NCBI GenBank assembly: GCA_031556255.1
Contig: JAVBTI010000184.1
Span: 1-33,777, forward strand
Reading direction: 5' to 3'
Source: JAIRQX01 sp031556255
GTDB taxonomy: Bacteria > Chrysiogenota > Deferribacteres > Deferribacterales > JAISNW01
Length of the DNA: 33,777 nt
The notes below the pieces were generated by a model that was not told the origin of the DNA, made no database searches, and saw nothing but the letters and a program-made list of their open reading frames with translations. Every line of letters begins with the position of its first letter. Position 1 is the stretch's first letter. Shown here piece after piece: positions 16,303 through 25,101 of the stretch. A program made the position numbers and the translations under genes.

Positions 16303-17697
16303 ATGAAGAAAACGCTGCGTGCTTCCGTAACTGAGAAAATAATTGAATACATCAAGGCCGGCAAACTTGCCGCAGGGCAACGTCTGCCGCCTATGCGCAA
16401 ACTGGCGGCGCACTTCGGCGTGAGCATGCACACTGTCAGTGTGGCAGTGGAACAGCTCAGCTACAGGGGGGTTGTGGAGATCAGGCCACAGTCCGGCGTT
16501 TTTGTTGCAATGGACGCATGGCAGTCCCTTTTCCCGAGGCAGTTTGACTGGGACAGCTATTTCAATAAATCCCGCAGACCCCTTTCCGACGTATACCACA
16601 TGTTTTCGAACAGGCCACAGAACACGGACCTTTCTTTTCCGTGCCTGTCACCGGAATTCAGATGGTTTGACATGGTGTGGCCGGGCATGGCCGAGGCTAT
16701 GGGGAAGATCCTACCGAGCGACATGAACAATGTCACCGGATACGGTTATGATCCGCTCAGAAAAGAGCTGGCCGTTCACTTCATGCGCAGCGGGCTTGAT
16801 GTGCCTTCCCGCGACATCATTATCACCCGCGGCATACATTACAGCATGCTCCTGATGATCATGGCTTTTTTCCCGGCCGATTGTGTATGCTATTATCCAG
16901 CCCCTTCCAGTGAAGATGTATCGGAATTTTATAACGCATTTCATGTAAAAAGAGTACCCGTGCCGGCGGACAGCGAAGGCATGTCTATCGAATATCTGGC
17001 TTCCAGGCTCAACCGACGGAATAAAAATATACTGATAACCATGCCTGTAATTCAGCCGGTGACCGGTGTGACCATGAGCATGCAAAGGCGCAGGGATCTG
17101 TACAACTTTTGCTGCCGTCACAATGTACCCATAGTGGAAATAGACGAATACAGGGACTTTCATCCTGCGCCTCTGCCCCCCATCAAGTGGTTGGATAAGA
17201 ACGGAATCGTATTTTATGCGGGAACATTTATGAAAACCATTTCGCGCTCATTGGGCGTGGGATGGATAGTACCGCCCTCCTTGCTAACGGAGCGCCTCGC
17301 GGACGTAAACCTATTCACAGGACAGAGCAGCGACATGCTTCAGCAGCACGTGGTTTATGAACTGCTCCGCAGCGGCGCCTACCGCGATTACACATCGGAG
17401 CTCAGGAAGATGCTCGAACAAAGGCGCCCATTGCTGGATGAAATCCTGCGTGAAAACCTCGGAGACATTGCCACGTGGAATATCAATCACAATGATGTTT
17501 TTTTATGGATTCGTTTTAACGATCATATAGATGTTTTAAAAATGGCCGCCGCCGCCGTACTTGCCTTCGTAAACTACGCCCATTATACATTTGCCGAAGC
17601 AAATTCCATACTCATCACTCCGGTAAAATTCAGCCTGGTTGAATTCAGGTCAGTAACGCAAGAGCTTTCCGCACTCGCCAGAAAATCACTCCGTTAA
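16303..17697 (+). CDS. MocR/GntR-type transcription regulator with aminotransferase-like domain
   Basis: Protein of 464 residues joining a GntR winged helix-turn-helix (residues about 5-70: LPPMRKLAAHFGVSMHTVSVAVEQL) to a fold-type I PLP aminotransferase-like domain. The probable PLP lysine is Lys311 in GTFMKTISRSLGVGW; IVEIDEYRDF takes the place of the usual EDDY-type motif. MocR proteins sense an amine- or PLP-related ligand and control neighbouring genes. It has its own upstream TATAAT at 16245-16250 and is followed, 183 nt on and on the same strand, by the molybdoenzyme genes. Control of those genes is a guess from position only. Confidence 0.88.
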   Translation: MKKTLRASVTEKIIEYIKAGKLAAGQRLPPMRKLAAHFGVSMHTVSVAVEQLSYRGVVEIRPQSGVFVAMDAWQSLFPRQFDWDSYFNKSRRPLSDVYHMFSNRPQNTDLSFPCLSPEFRWFDMVWPGMAEAMGKILPSDMNNVTGYGYDPLRKELAVHFMRSGLDVPSRDIIITRGIHYSMLLMIMAFFPADCVCYYPAPSSEDVSEFYNAFHVKRVPVPADSEGMSIEYLASRLNRRNKNILITMPVIQPVTGVTMSMQRRRDLYNFCCRHNVPIVEIDEYRDFHPAPLPPIKWLDKNGIVFYAGTFMKTISRSLGVGWIVPPSLLTERLADVNLFTGQSSDMLQQHVVYELLRSGAYRDYTSELRKMLEQRRPLLDEILRENLGDIATWNINHNDVFLWIRFNDHIDVLKMAAAAVLAFVNYAHYTFAEANSILITPVKFSLVEFRSVTQELSALARKSLR

Positions 17698-17715
17698 ACT
17701 GTACCTTTTTTTCCA

Positions 17716-17844
17716 ATCAATTTGATCCATAATTTTGAACTGCTCCCTCTGAATTGTATAAATTGTCTGATTATTTGCGAATGCACTGTGGTAGAATTTA
17801 TGATCTCTTACAAATGAGATAATTACAGCAATACACTCTATTGC
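17716..17844. promoter_or_regulatory. Cluster of short palindromes upstream of the dmsA-like gene
   Basis: The 183-nt leader before ATG 17881 contains ATCAATTTGAT (17716-17726), ATCTC/GAGAT around an 8-nt spacer (17803-17820) and GCAAT/ATTGC around a 7-nt spacer (17828-17844). TAGAAT at 17792-17797 could be a -10 without a clear -35. These may be binding sites for the adjacent MocR regulator or an anaerobic regulator; no consensus FNR site is present. Confidence 0.35.
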
Positions 17845-17880
17845 AGATGTTTGGCAACATTGTGTTATGTGGAGGAAGAA

Positions 17881-20800
17881 ATGTATGTTGAAAAACGTGC
17901 CGGTATTGTAGGGTCAACACGCAGGTCTTTTTTAAAAGGCCTTGCAGCGTTGGGAGCAAGTTCCGCCCTTTATGGCTGCGGATCGGACGGCGAAGATGTT
18001 GTATACTACGCCGGGGGTGGGACGACCAAGGAAGATGAGATCGGTTACGACGGTGCCAAATTCATATACGGCACCAGCGCGCACAACTGCGGCGGCCGCT
18101 GCATTATACGCGCACAGGCGGAAAACGGCAAAATACTCCGTTTTCTCACGGATGAAAGCGCGTTCGGCTATACTTCATCAGGCCCTGCCGCTATTGAAAT
18201 GTCCAGCCCCAACTGCACGCAGTCGAGGGCCTGCTCGAAATGCCGTTCATACAGGTTCCGCCTGTACCATCCGGGGCGCCTGAAATACCCCATGAAACAG
18301 ACGAAGATGCGCGGCGACCTTACGGGCTTTATACGCATGAACTGGAACGACGCCCTGAAAGAAATAGCCGAAAAACACAAACTTACGGCTGACAGATACG
18401 GCCCGGACGCCATTTACAATCAGTATGCAAGCGGGAGCAACGGCATCCAGGCGTCATACTATCTGGCACCTTATCTAAACCCGCTGGGCGGCTATGTGGG
18501 CTACTGGGGAAGCTACAGCTCCCACCAGTGGCAGTATGTAAAGAACGGCTACAGCGGTTTCCCCATGAACGTGTCCAGCACCGGCCAGGGTTATGCCACC
18601 GCCTACCAGGGCAACAGCTACCACGGTAACTGCAACGACATAGGGCAGCACACCAAAAACGTGGTAATGTGGGGCTCCAACTACATGACCACATATCACC
18701 AATACGCTTACAGCACCATGCGGGCCATAGAGAACATGAGGAGCCGCCATTCACAGGCGCGGGCCGTATTTATTGGACCGGAATTCGTTGACCAGGGCGT
18801 TACCGTGGCTACCGAGTGGATACGTTCCAAACCATACACAGACCCCGCTTTTATGCTGGCAATGCTGTACTATATGATAACAAATACATGGGATAAAGAT
18901 GGCAACCCTGTCTCCAGCCCCTACGGACTGGATGTAAACTATCTCGACACCATGGTTTACGGCTTCTTCGATTCTCCCGAATACTGGATTGATCAGGAAA
19001 CCGGCCTTATTTATCTGTCAGACCCGGTGGCCGACGGCACCCTTGCGCAGTACTGGGTACCGATTGTGCGGACCAGCGCGACCGGCGGCTTCAATAATAT
19101 CCGCGTGAAATGGGCAAGCAAGGTCACACAGGCAAACAGACCGAATATCAACGTCACGGACGGCGACGGCAGCGGCGACTATATATTCGACTATATGGTG
19201 GGCGTGCGCCGGGTAGACCCTGTTCCCGCAGGGCGTTCTCTCTCAGCCTATGTCATGGGCTCGGACGACCGCCTGACCAAAGTAAAATACATCACAGCCA
19301 ACAACTATGTGGCCAAGGCGCTGAGTGCGAACGATGCGGACATGACCCGGAACGGCGCCAAGTGTTCTTATCCCATTGCCAGCGGTGCCAGCAATACCAA
19401 ATATCTGACCAAGAAAGACTATCAGACTCCGAAAACGCCCATTTGGGCTTCCGCCATCACAGGGGTTCCCGCCTCCAAGATAGAGGACATGGCCAAACTG
19501 TACGCGGACGAAAGCAACCATCCCATCTACTCCGAATGGTGCGGCGGCCAACAGAAGCAGGCGGACGGCGTCAACAATCTCTTTATGCTCCAGATATTCC
19601 TCATAATTGCGAAATGCTGGGGTAAAAAAGGCGCGGGCTACGGCCGCGGCATAGATGCCGCCTACGACAAAGTAGCCGCGGCTGACGCACTCCCTGGTGC
19701 CGTGATGATGGGCGGTACGGCAGCCAAACCGGAGACCCCCACCCCTTCCTGCACGGCATGGCATAACGCGATAAAAACATCTTTCAAGAACGACCTCAAG
19801 AACAACGGATATACTGCCAGATGGGTGCCGGATCTGCCTGAGGCTGAGATCGGCAACTTCTATATGGACGACGGCGGCACCAAAGCTCTGGTGACATGGG
19901 ATCGCAATGCCAGCGGCAAGGTGAAGCTGATAGACAACGCCAACGGCGACCAATACTACCAGTGGAAAGGCGCCCCTTCCGCAGTACCCGACACCGCCAG
20001 CAATGCCACATACGCCGGCCCGCGCTTCTTCATAAACGTTGCCGGTAACATTATGATCAACCAGCACGAGTGCAGCAACGATCTTGCTGATATGTGGGAG
20101 AGGATTCCCGCCTACCATGTTGCGTCTGATAAAGCCGACGCGCTATGCATCGTGAACCTTGACAACTATCTGGCTCCCATGGCCCGCTGGAGCGATTATG
20201 TGCTGCCCGGCACTACGACGTGGGAGCATGACGAGATCCTCTCCATCATGATGGGCTCCACTCTGTACATACCGAAAGTGAGCACGCCTCCGGGAGAAGC
20301 GTCAAGCACGATAGAGTTTATAGTCGGCCTGATGAAAAAACGCGACGAAATAGACCCATCTCCAAGCGGAAGCCGGGCGGATGTATTAACATGGGGTGTT
20401 ACGAACAAAACGATCCTGGAAAAGATTCAGGAAAGTTACGCCCCTGTTGCGAAGAGCACCACCAGCCCGTTCTACAAAAAATCATGGGAAGAGTTCCTTG
20501 AAAAGCCTTATGCTCCGGGCGTGCCCAATGATACAACCCTGAAACTTCAGGATTCACCTATGAGGACGGATCTGGATGCCTACCTGAGCACCGCCAACGA
20601 CGCAGCAAGGGGTACCACACCTTTCCTCGTTGCCAGCGCCGGCCAGCCGGAATTCGGCAAAGCGCCGTTCGTGAACACATACCATGCCGCGCCCGACATG
20701 GAAACAAACGCCGTGGGCAGCTATGGCAACGAATATTACAACTTCAATATGCCGTCCAAAGCTTTCCCGCTCGATATCAAAATGGCGCCGAACCCCTCCG

Positions 20801-21594
20801 GCCGCATGCAGGCGTATGTGCCTACCTATGTATGGCAGTATGAGTGGCGTTTCAGCAAATGGCACGGCTGGCTTGCAAAAGATCAGCGCGGGCAAATGAA
20901 CAAGGACCTTGAGCAGGATCCACGCATATTCCCGATCCCAATGTATTTTTCCTATGAGGATTACCATATGGAAGCTTACGGCGGTAAGCTGCCGTCAACC
21001 GTGTTTGCTGATGATCCCAAAGGGCCGTTGCTGCTTACAACAACACACTCCCGATACCGTTCACACTCCTCTTTTGCTGAAACCGGCTATCTGAGGGAAC
21101 TTACTCACCGTACGGTCAAAGGGTCGCAGAATAATAACCTCGGAGTCCATACCATCAAACCCGGAGCTATGTATTCCGGCGACGACTGGGGCGACTACGC
21201 GCTCTCGACACCGGATTCCGGCGATATGAAAGTCGGCGGCGGCGGTGAAATTCCGCGCCTCAACAAGGCCGTACAGCGCGGACAGGGGAACGCCACCTAC
21301 GCTGAAATGTGGATAAATACCGAAGATGCCATCGCAAGGGAAATCGAAGACGGCAACCTCCTGCTGGTTAAAAACCCCTTCGGCTCCGTCAGAGTTACCG
21401 CGAGAGTGACGGAACGCGCGGTCAAAGGCTTTGTCGCCTTACATCAGGGATGCTGGTACGATCCTGACAAATCTACCGATGAATGGGTGGACGACGGCGG
21501 CAACTGCAACACGCTGATGTCGCAGAAGCATTCCCGCGCGGACCACGGCAATGGCCAGCAATCGGCAATGGTCAGCGTAACCAAAATCAGATAA
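17881..21594 (+). CDS. DmsA-like molybdopterin oxidoreductase, catalytic subunit, Tat-exported
   Basis: Catalytic subunit of 1237 residues, far longer than E. coli DmsA (about 800). The Tat signal has Arg14-Arg15 in RRSFLKGL and ends LYGC33, so it may be a lipoprotein. The Fe-S motif is HNCGGRC with Cys70 and Cys74 and a later Cys118 in RACSKC; the expected first ligand position (66) is Ser. YRFRLYHPGRLKYPMK is DmsA-like. GYWGSYSSHQ (residues about 208-215) aligns by eye with the DmsA segment that carries the serine Mo ligand, so Ser213 is the probable ligand. Extra length lies mainly around residues 350-460. GGAGGAAG precedes ATG 17881; the in-frame TTG 17851 is less likely. Substrate unknown: DMSO, other N- or S-oxides or oxyanions are possible. 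Confidence 0.85.
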   Translation: MYVEKRAGIVGSTRRSFLKGLAALGASSALYGCGSDGEDVVYYAGGGTTKEDEIGYDGAKFIYGTSAHNCGGRCIIRAQAENGKILRFLTDESAFGYTSSGPAAIEMSSPNCTQSRACSKCRSYRFRLYHPGRLKYPMKQTKMRGDLTGFIRMNWNDALKEIAEKHKLTADRYGPDAIYNQYASGSNGIQASYYLAPYLNPLGGYVGYWGSYSSHQWQYVKNGYSGFPMNVSSTGQGYATAYQGNSYHGNCNDIGQHTKNVVMWGSNYMTTYHQYAYSTMRAIENMRSRHSQARAVFIGPEFVDQGVTVATEWIRSKPYTDPAFMLAMLYYMITNTWDKDGNPVSSPYGLDVNYLDTMVYGFFDSPEYWIDQETGLIYLSDPVADGTLAQYWVPIVRTSATGGFNNIRVKWASKVTQANRPNINVTDGDGSGDYIFDYMVGVRRVDPVPAGRSLSAYVMGSDDRLTKVKYITANNYVAKALSANDADMTRNGAKCSYPIASGASNTKYLTKKDYQTPKTPIWASAITGVPASKIEDMAKLYADESNHPIYSEWCGGQQKQADGVNNLFMLQIFLIIAKCWGKKGAGYGRGIDAAYDKVAAADALPGAVMMGGTAAKPETPTPSCTAWHNAIKTSFKNDLKNNGYTARWVPDLPEAEIGNFYMDDGGTKALVTWDRNASGKVKLIDNANGDQYYQWKGAPSAVPDTASNATYAGPRFFINVAGNIMINQHECSNDLADMWERIPAYHVASDKADALCIVNLDNYLAPMARWSDYVLPGTTTWEHDEILSIMMGSTLYIPKVSTPPGEASSTIEFIVGLMKKRDEIDPSPSGSRADVLTWGVTNKTILEKIQESYAPVAKSTTSPFYKKSWEEFLEKPYAPGVPNDTTLKLQDSPMRTDLDAYLSTANDAARGTTPFLVASAGQPEFGKAPFVNTYHAAPDMETNAVGSYGNEYYNFNMPSKAFPLDIKMAPNPSGRMQAYVPTYVWQYEWRFSKWHGWLAKDQRGQMNKDLEQDPRIFPIPMYFSYEDYHMEAYGGKLPSTVFADDPKGPLLLTTTHSRYRSHSSFAETGYLRELTHRTVKGSQNNNLGVHTIKPGAMYSGDDWGDYALSTPDSGDMKVGGGGEIPRLNKAVQRGQGNATYAEMWINTEDAIAREIEDGNLLLVKNPFGSVRVTARVTERAVKGFVALHQGCWYDPDKSTDEWVDDGGNCNTLMSQKHSRADHGNGQQSAMVSVTKIR

Positions 21595-21604
21595 GGGGGA
21601 TAAT

Positions 21605-22222
21605 ATGCGTAGAGCTTTTTTCTTTGACCAATCCCGGTGCATGGCCTGCAACGCCTGCACGGTTGCCTGCAAAGACTGGAACCAGGTGAACCCCGGCCCC
21701 GTGCGCTGGAGGACACAATATACATACGAGAAGGTTGTGTCAGGCACGCCTGTATTTGGAAGCCTCAGCATGTCCTGCAACCATTGCGAGGAACCGGCAT
21801 GCATGCCCGCCTGCGCGGCAGCGGCAATTACAAAACGTGACGATGGAGTGGTTATAGTGGACCGCGAAAAGTGCGTGGGTCTCCAGGCATGCATACAGAA
21901 ATGCCCGTTCGCCACACCTAAAATCTCAAACGACAGGCAGGAACCGAATAAAAAACAGTCGTGGCAGATAATGCACCCCATGCAGAAGTGCGATTTCTGC
22001 GCGTCCAGCCGCACCGCTAATAATGAACAGCCGGTCTGCGTATCCGCATGCGGATGCCACGCACTGGACAGCGGCGATTATGACGCCCTCAAGCTGAAAT
22101 ACCCCGATGCGGTACAGCTTAACAAGAACGACTTCCCCGGCGCCTATGCTGACGGACATGAGTATATCGATACCAAGCCCATGCTGCTGATAAGGAAGCG
22201 CAGAACACAAATAATCTCATAA
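21605..22222 (+). CDS. DmsB-like four-cluster ferredoxin subunit
   Basis: Electron-transfer subunit of 205 residues with four cysteine groups for four Fe-S clusters: CMACNACTVAC near the N terminus, CNHCEEPACMPAC, CVGLQACIQKC, and CDFC with a later CVSACGC. This matches DmsB/NrfC-type partners of molybdoenzymes. It starts 10 nt after the catalytic subunit gene behind AGGGGG. It has no signal peptide and would be exported by hitch-hiking on the Tat signal of its partner. A membrane anchor subunit (DmsC/NrfD type) would normally come next, but a terminator does instead, so the quinol connection must be elsewhere or different. Confidence 0.9.
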   Translation: MRRAFFFDQSRCMACNACTVACKDWNQVNPGPVRWRTQYTYEKVVSGTPVFGSLSMSCNHCEEPACMPACAAAAITKRDDGVVIVDREKCVGLQACIQKCPFATPKISNDRQEPNKKQSWQIMHPMQKCDFCASSRTANNEQPVCVSACGCHALDSGDYDALKLKYPDAVQLNKNDFPGAYADGHEYIDTKPMLLIRKRRTQIIS

Positions 22223-22227
22223 GCAAT

Positions 22228-22255
22228 GCAGGCCGGTGCTTACGCCCCGGCCTGC
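22228..22255. other. Hairpin after the molybdoenzyme genes
   Basis: Perfect 9-bp stem GCAGGCCGG / CCGGCCTGC with a 10-nt loop, 6 nt after the DmsB-like stop. No T-run follows. It probably protects the 3' end of the message or acts with the next hairpin. Confidence 0.55.
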
Positions 22256-22274
22256 TTCACAATTTCCTTCCTCC

Positions 22275-22307
22275 GGCTGCGCAGCTCAGGCTGCGCAGCC
22301 TTTTATT
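22275..22307 (+). terminator. Intrinsic terminator of the dmsAB-like operon
   Basis: Perfect 11-bp stem GGCTGCGCAGC / GCTGCGCAGCC with a 4-nt TCAG loop (22275-22285 and 22290-22300), followed by TTTTATT. This ends the molybdoenzyme unit after two genes. Confidence 0.85.
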
Positions 22308-22325
22308 ACAGATTAAGCGCTCACT

Positions 22326-22403
22326 TCAATTGACAATCCACACGACTGCGGCAGCAGACGCGAATATTAAGATAAACACAATAAGAAGTGCTTTATTTTT
22401 CAT
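22326..22403 (-). CDS. Tiny single-pass membrane peptide
   Basis: A 25-residue frame on the minus strand: MKNKA, then an almost wholly hydrophobic stretch with AAAVVW, ending WIVN. AGAGG lies upstream at proper spacing, overlapping the end of the flavoprotein remnant. It could be a small membrane subunit left from a lost operon, or chance. Low certainty. Confidence 0.35.
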   Translation of the reverse strand: MKNKALLIVFILIFASAAAVVWIVN

Positions 22404-22408
22404 GTTTC

Positions 22409-22650
22409 TTAACCTCTTTTGGCTGCGTTGATACCCGCAATGCGCCCGAATACGATGCAATCCGTGGAAGATGCCGTGCCAAGCCTGTTTTCTCCATATA
22501 TTCCGCCTACAGTCTCGCCGCAGGCATAAAGGCCAGGTATGGGCATGCCGGTTTTGGAGTCTATAACTTCCCCTTGTTATCACTATATCGCCGTTGTAGT
22601 AGCGCAGCGTGGACCCCTTCGGGTATCGCGGCGTAAAGGGCGATGAGAGT
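22409..22650 (-). pseudogene. 3' remnant of an FAD fumarate-reductase/flavocytochrome-c-type flavoprotein
   Basis: The last open frame, ending at TAA 22409-22411, reads EVIDSKTGMPIPGLYACGET, then VGGIYGENRLG and TDCIVFGRIAGINAAKRG. This is the classic C-terminal FAD-binding end of the FrdA/flavocytochrome c/KstD family. Upstream the similarity continues in other frames (RYYNGDIVI, then IPEGVH), so at least two frameshifts separate the pieces. Nothing recognisable of the roughly 400 upstream residues remains. It is a decayed fragment on the strand opposite to the molybdoenzyme genes. Confidence 0.75.
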
Positions 22651-22714
22651 CGGTATGACGGCAAAACCTGTGAGAACGAGCCACTGATACATATTGAAAT
22701 CCATTGCGAAACGG

Positions 22715-22831
22715 TTATTGGTGAGCAATATAAGCACGTCCCAATTTGATAAATACCGGCAGGGTGCTAACCGCCACAGTGGCAACGGCGGCAGTTATAA
22801 TTCCTTTTTTGTATTTATCGGTTGTTTGCAT
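22715..22831 (-). CDS. Short ORF with one membrane segment, possibly a gene remnant
   Basis: A 38-residue frame beginning MQTTDKYKKG and continuing into a hydrophobic ITAAVATVAVSTLPVFIKLG helix. In an overlapping frame (22561-22785) a second hydrophobic segment (YQWLVLTGFAVIPTLIALYAA) runs into the flavoprotein remnant. The two could be pieces of one former membrane-protein gene fused to the flavoprotein end by deletion. Family not recognised. Confidence 0.3.
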   Translation of the reverse strand: MQTTDKYKKGIITAAVATVAVSTLPVFIKLGRAYIAHQ

Positions 22832-22908
22832 AACGCTGATTAAACCATTACCGGCCTTTGGTCATTTAAAGATGTTGCCAAAATTTTAAAATATGGAATA
22901 ATTACCCC

Positions 22909-24057
22909 ATGAAAATATCAGAACTCAGCACGCCTGCGGCGATAATAGACACGGTTAAAATGGAACGCAATATCCGGCGTATGCAGATACGCATGGACAC
23001 CCTCGGGGTAAGCTTTCGCCCCCATGTGAAAACAAGCAAATGCCTCCCCGTGGTACGGGCCCAAATAAAGGCCGGCGCCAGAGGAATCACGGTATCCACG
23101 CTGAAAGAGGCCGATTATTTTTTCGAACAGGGGATTACGGACATACTCTACGCCGTGGGGATCGGCGCGGGTAAGCTGGAACACGCGCTTAAACTCCGCA
23201 GGATGGGGTGCGATCTCAAGATTATTACCGATTCGCCGGACGCGGCGGCCATGATCTGCGCCCACGGCAAGACCAACAATGAAAAGTATAAAGTTTATAT
23301 AGAAATAGACACCGACGGACACCGCTCCGGATTGAAACCCGAACGGGAAGAGCTCATACAGACGGCGGTACTGCTGGCCAACGCAGGCGTGCAATTGGAA
23401 GGGGTACTCACCCACGCAGGTTCAAGCTATGAACTCAATACCCCTGAAGCCCTCAAGGCTATGGCCGAACAGGAGCGGGCAGGCAGTGTCCGCGCTGCGG
23501 AAAGGATAAGGGCCGCAGGGATCACCTGCCCCAATGTCACTGTGGGCTCAACACCCACAGCCCTTTCAGCCGAAAGGCTGGATGGGATAACGGAGGTACG
23601 GGCGGGCGTGTATGTGTTTTTCGACCTTGTGATGCATAACACCGGCGTGTGCGGCATGAATGAACTGGCTCTGAGTGTGCTCACGACGGTTATAGGACAC
23701 CAGCCTGAAAAGGGCTGGGCAATAGTCGACGCCGGGTGGATGGCGATGAGCAGGGACAGGGGCACCGCTTCGCAGCATCAGCGCAGCCCCCGTACCCAAA
23801 AAGATTATGGATACGGGCAGGTGTGCGATGCCGGCGGGCGATCGCTGCCATATATAATGACCGGCGCCAATCAGGAGCACGGCATCATATCTTCAATTGA
23901 AGCGATAGATCCCGATATCGTGCATCGATTCCCTCTGGGCACGATACTGCGCATACTTCCCAACCACGCCTGCGCCACGGGCGCGCAATTTCCCGAATAC
24001 AACGCGGCGGATGCGGGCGGGAATATATCAGTATGGCCGCGCATCTACGGCTGGTAG
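22909..24057 (+). CDS. D-threonine aldolase / D-serine dehydratase-like PLP enzyme
   Basis: PLP enzyme of 382 residues with an alanine-racemase-type N-terminal barrel and a DSD1-like C-terminal domain. The PLP lysine is probably Lys41 in RPHVKTSK; His353 and Cys355 in PNHACAT match the zinc-binding pair of eukaryotic-type D-serine dehydratase and D-threonine aldolase. Members cleave or dehydrate D-3-hydroxy amino acids; which substrate applies here cannot be read from sequence. The gene is intact and single, between two regions of decayed minus-strand genes. A weak TTGCCA/ATAATT promoter-like pair at 17-nt spacing lies just upstream, and no strong ribosome site is visible. Confidence 0.85.
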   Translation: MKISELSTPAAIIDTVKMERNIRRMQIRMDTLGVSFRPHVKTSKCLPVVRAQIKAGARGITVSTLKEADYFFEQGITDILYAVGIGAGKLEHALKLRRMGCDLKIITDSPDAAAMICAHGKTNNEKYKVYIEIDTDGHRSGLKPEREELIQTAVLLANAGVQLEGVLTHAGSSYELNTPEALKAMAEQERAGSVRAAERIRAAGITCPNVTVGSTPTALSAERLDGITEVRAGVYVFFDLVMHNTGVCGMNELALSVLTTVIGHQPEKGWAIVDAGWMAMSRDRGTASQHQRSPRTQKDYGYGQVCDAGGRSLPYIMTGANQEHGIISSIEAIDPDIVHRFPLGTILRILPNHACATGAQFPEYNAADAGGNISVWPRIYGW

Positions 24058-24074
24058 CCATCCTGCGGGCCGGC

Positions 24075-24630
24075 TTATTTTCGCAGCCTGGCCAATGCGG
24101 TCACAAAGAAAACCGCTGCCATTACCCATAACGCAGCCACAGAAGGAAAGATCTCTCCAAGCACCGCTCTCTCGCGGTAGATGAGTAAATACCTTCTATC
24201 CCGTGAGTGCTGGGGAAAAAAGCCCCAGTTTCCGTATAGACCAAGGCACCGACATGGGAGGCTGAAAACACCGACAGGCAAAAAGGGCACAAAATGAACA
24301 GTATATCCCACAGCGGGCCCATGAAAGATGTCTTGAAAAGGGAAATACCACCGCGTAAAGGAAAAGCAATTGCAATGCCATAATAAACGGACAGGCCGAC
24401 ATTTTCGCCCCAAGCCGGGTAAGAGAGGCGCCGGTTCCCCTTTTTCACGCCCGAACGGCTCAATGTTCCCCTGCGCTCGCGCACCATCATCACAGAAATA
24501 TTAATAACAATGCGTTGATGGCATATCAACAGAAACACCGCCGGCAACAAATATGTCGCACAGCCTTCAGCAGGTTTGAACAGCGCTCCGGCGGCCTGGC
24601 CCGCAAGGGCGCCGCGCAAAAAAGCCTGAA
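24075..24630 (-). pseudogene. C-terminal remnant of an ABC-2 permease (YhhJ/YbhR-like), frameshifted
   Basis: Reading the minus strand, pieces of an ABC-2 exporter permease appear in different frames. First YLLPAVFLLICHQRIVIN followed by VRERRGT, equivalent to the PG..REREnGT segment; then YYGIAIAFPLRGG, equivalent to the VPFRGS segment. In another frame comes a final YLLIYRERAVLGEIFPSV then ALWVMAAVFFVTALARLRK ending at 24075, typical of the family C terminus. Only about 185 of the usual 370-380 residues are present and at least one frameshift is needed. It begins right behind the stop of the PPOX-fold gene. Confidence 0.65.
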
Positions 24631-25101
24631 TTATCGCAAATCCGCCTTAAACGCCATCTCCATCACCTTCAGCTTAATGATGAGCAATTTGCGTAAAACC
24701 TTCTCCTTATACTCCACGGACGGGAGATTAGTATATTTGGCCATAAGCAGGTTGAGGGCAGTTGATTTGCTGCCACCGTCCTCCAGTAAAGATACTTCCG
24801 CACGGCCGACGACACTTTTATATCTGGTGCCTGTCGCACAGGGGTTATCTTCGGAGACGTGTATGCGGAGGTGCTCCGACACAGCAAAGCCAACAACCGG
24901 ATTTTCCTGAAGGAGCGGAATCTTCCGCCCCTCAACGGCACTGTGTATATAGAAATATCCATTATCATAGACAAAGTTAAGGGGAAGCACATAGGGGGCA
25001 TCACCCGGCACTGTTATTGCCAAATGCAGCACCTGCGCCTTATTCAGAAACTCTGCAAGCATCGCCGGATCGTTACACTCCTTTTCCGCCCTTCGTATCA
25101 C
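24631..25101 (-). CDS. Pyridoxamine 5'-phosphate oxidase-family (flavin-binding split-barrel) protein
   Basis: Protein of 156 residues with the PPOX/NimA-like pattern: MIRRAEKECND, LAEFLNKAQVLHLAI, PYVLPLNFVYDNGYFYIHSA, EGRKIPLLQENPVVGFAV. Such proteins bind FMN, F420 or haem on a split barrel; close relatives are annotated as 5-nitroimidazole-resistance-like. The late segment YKSVVGRAEVSLLED is the usual second strand block. Its start overlaps the creD stop by 4 nt, so the two are co-translated. Function beyond flavin binding is unknown. Confidence 0.85.
   Translation of the reverse strand: MIRRAEKECNDPAMLAEFLNKAQVLHLAITVPGDAPYVLPLNFVYDNGYFYIHSAVEGRKIPLLQENPVVGFAVSEHLRIHVSEDNPCATGTRYKSVVGRAEVSLLEDGGSKSTALNLLMAKYTNLPSVEYKEKVLRKLLIIKLKVMEMAFKADLR

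Noticed and set aside
22326..22664. A 112-codon minus-strand protein
   Set aside because: It stitches a frame next to the flavoprotein remnant onto the tiny membrane peptide; the real homology runs in other frames and shows decay.
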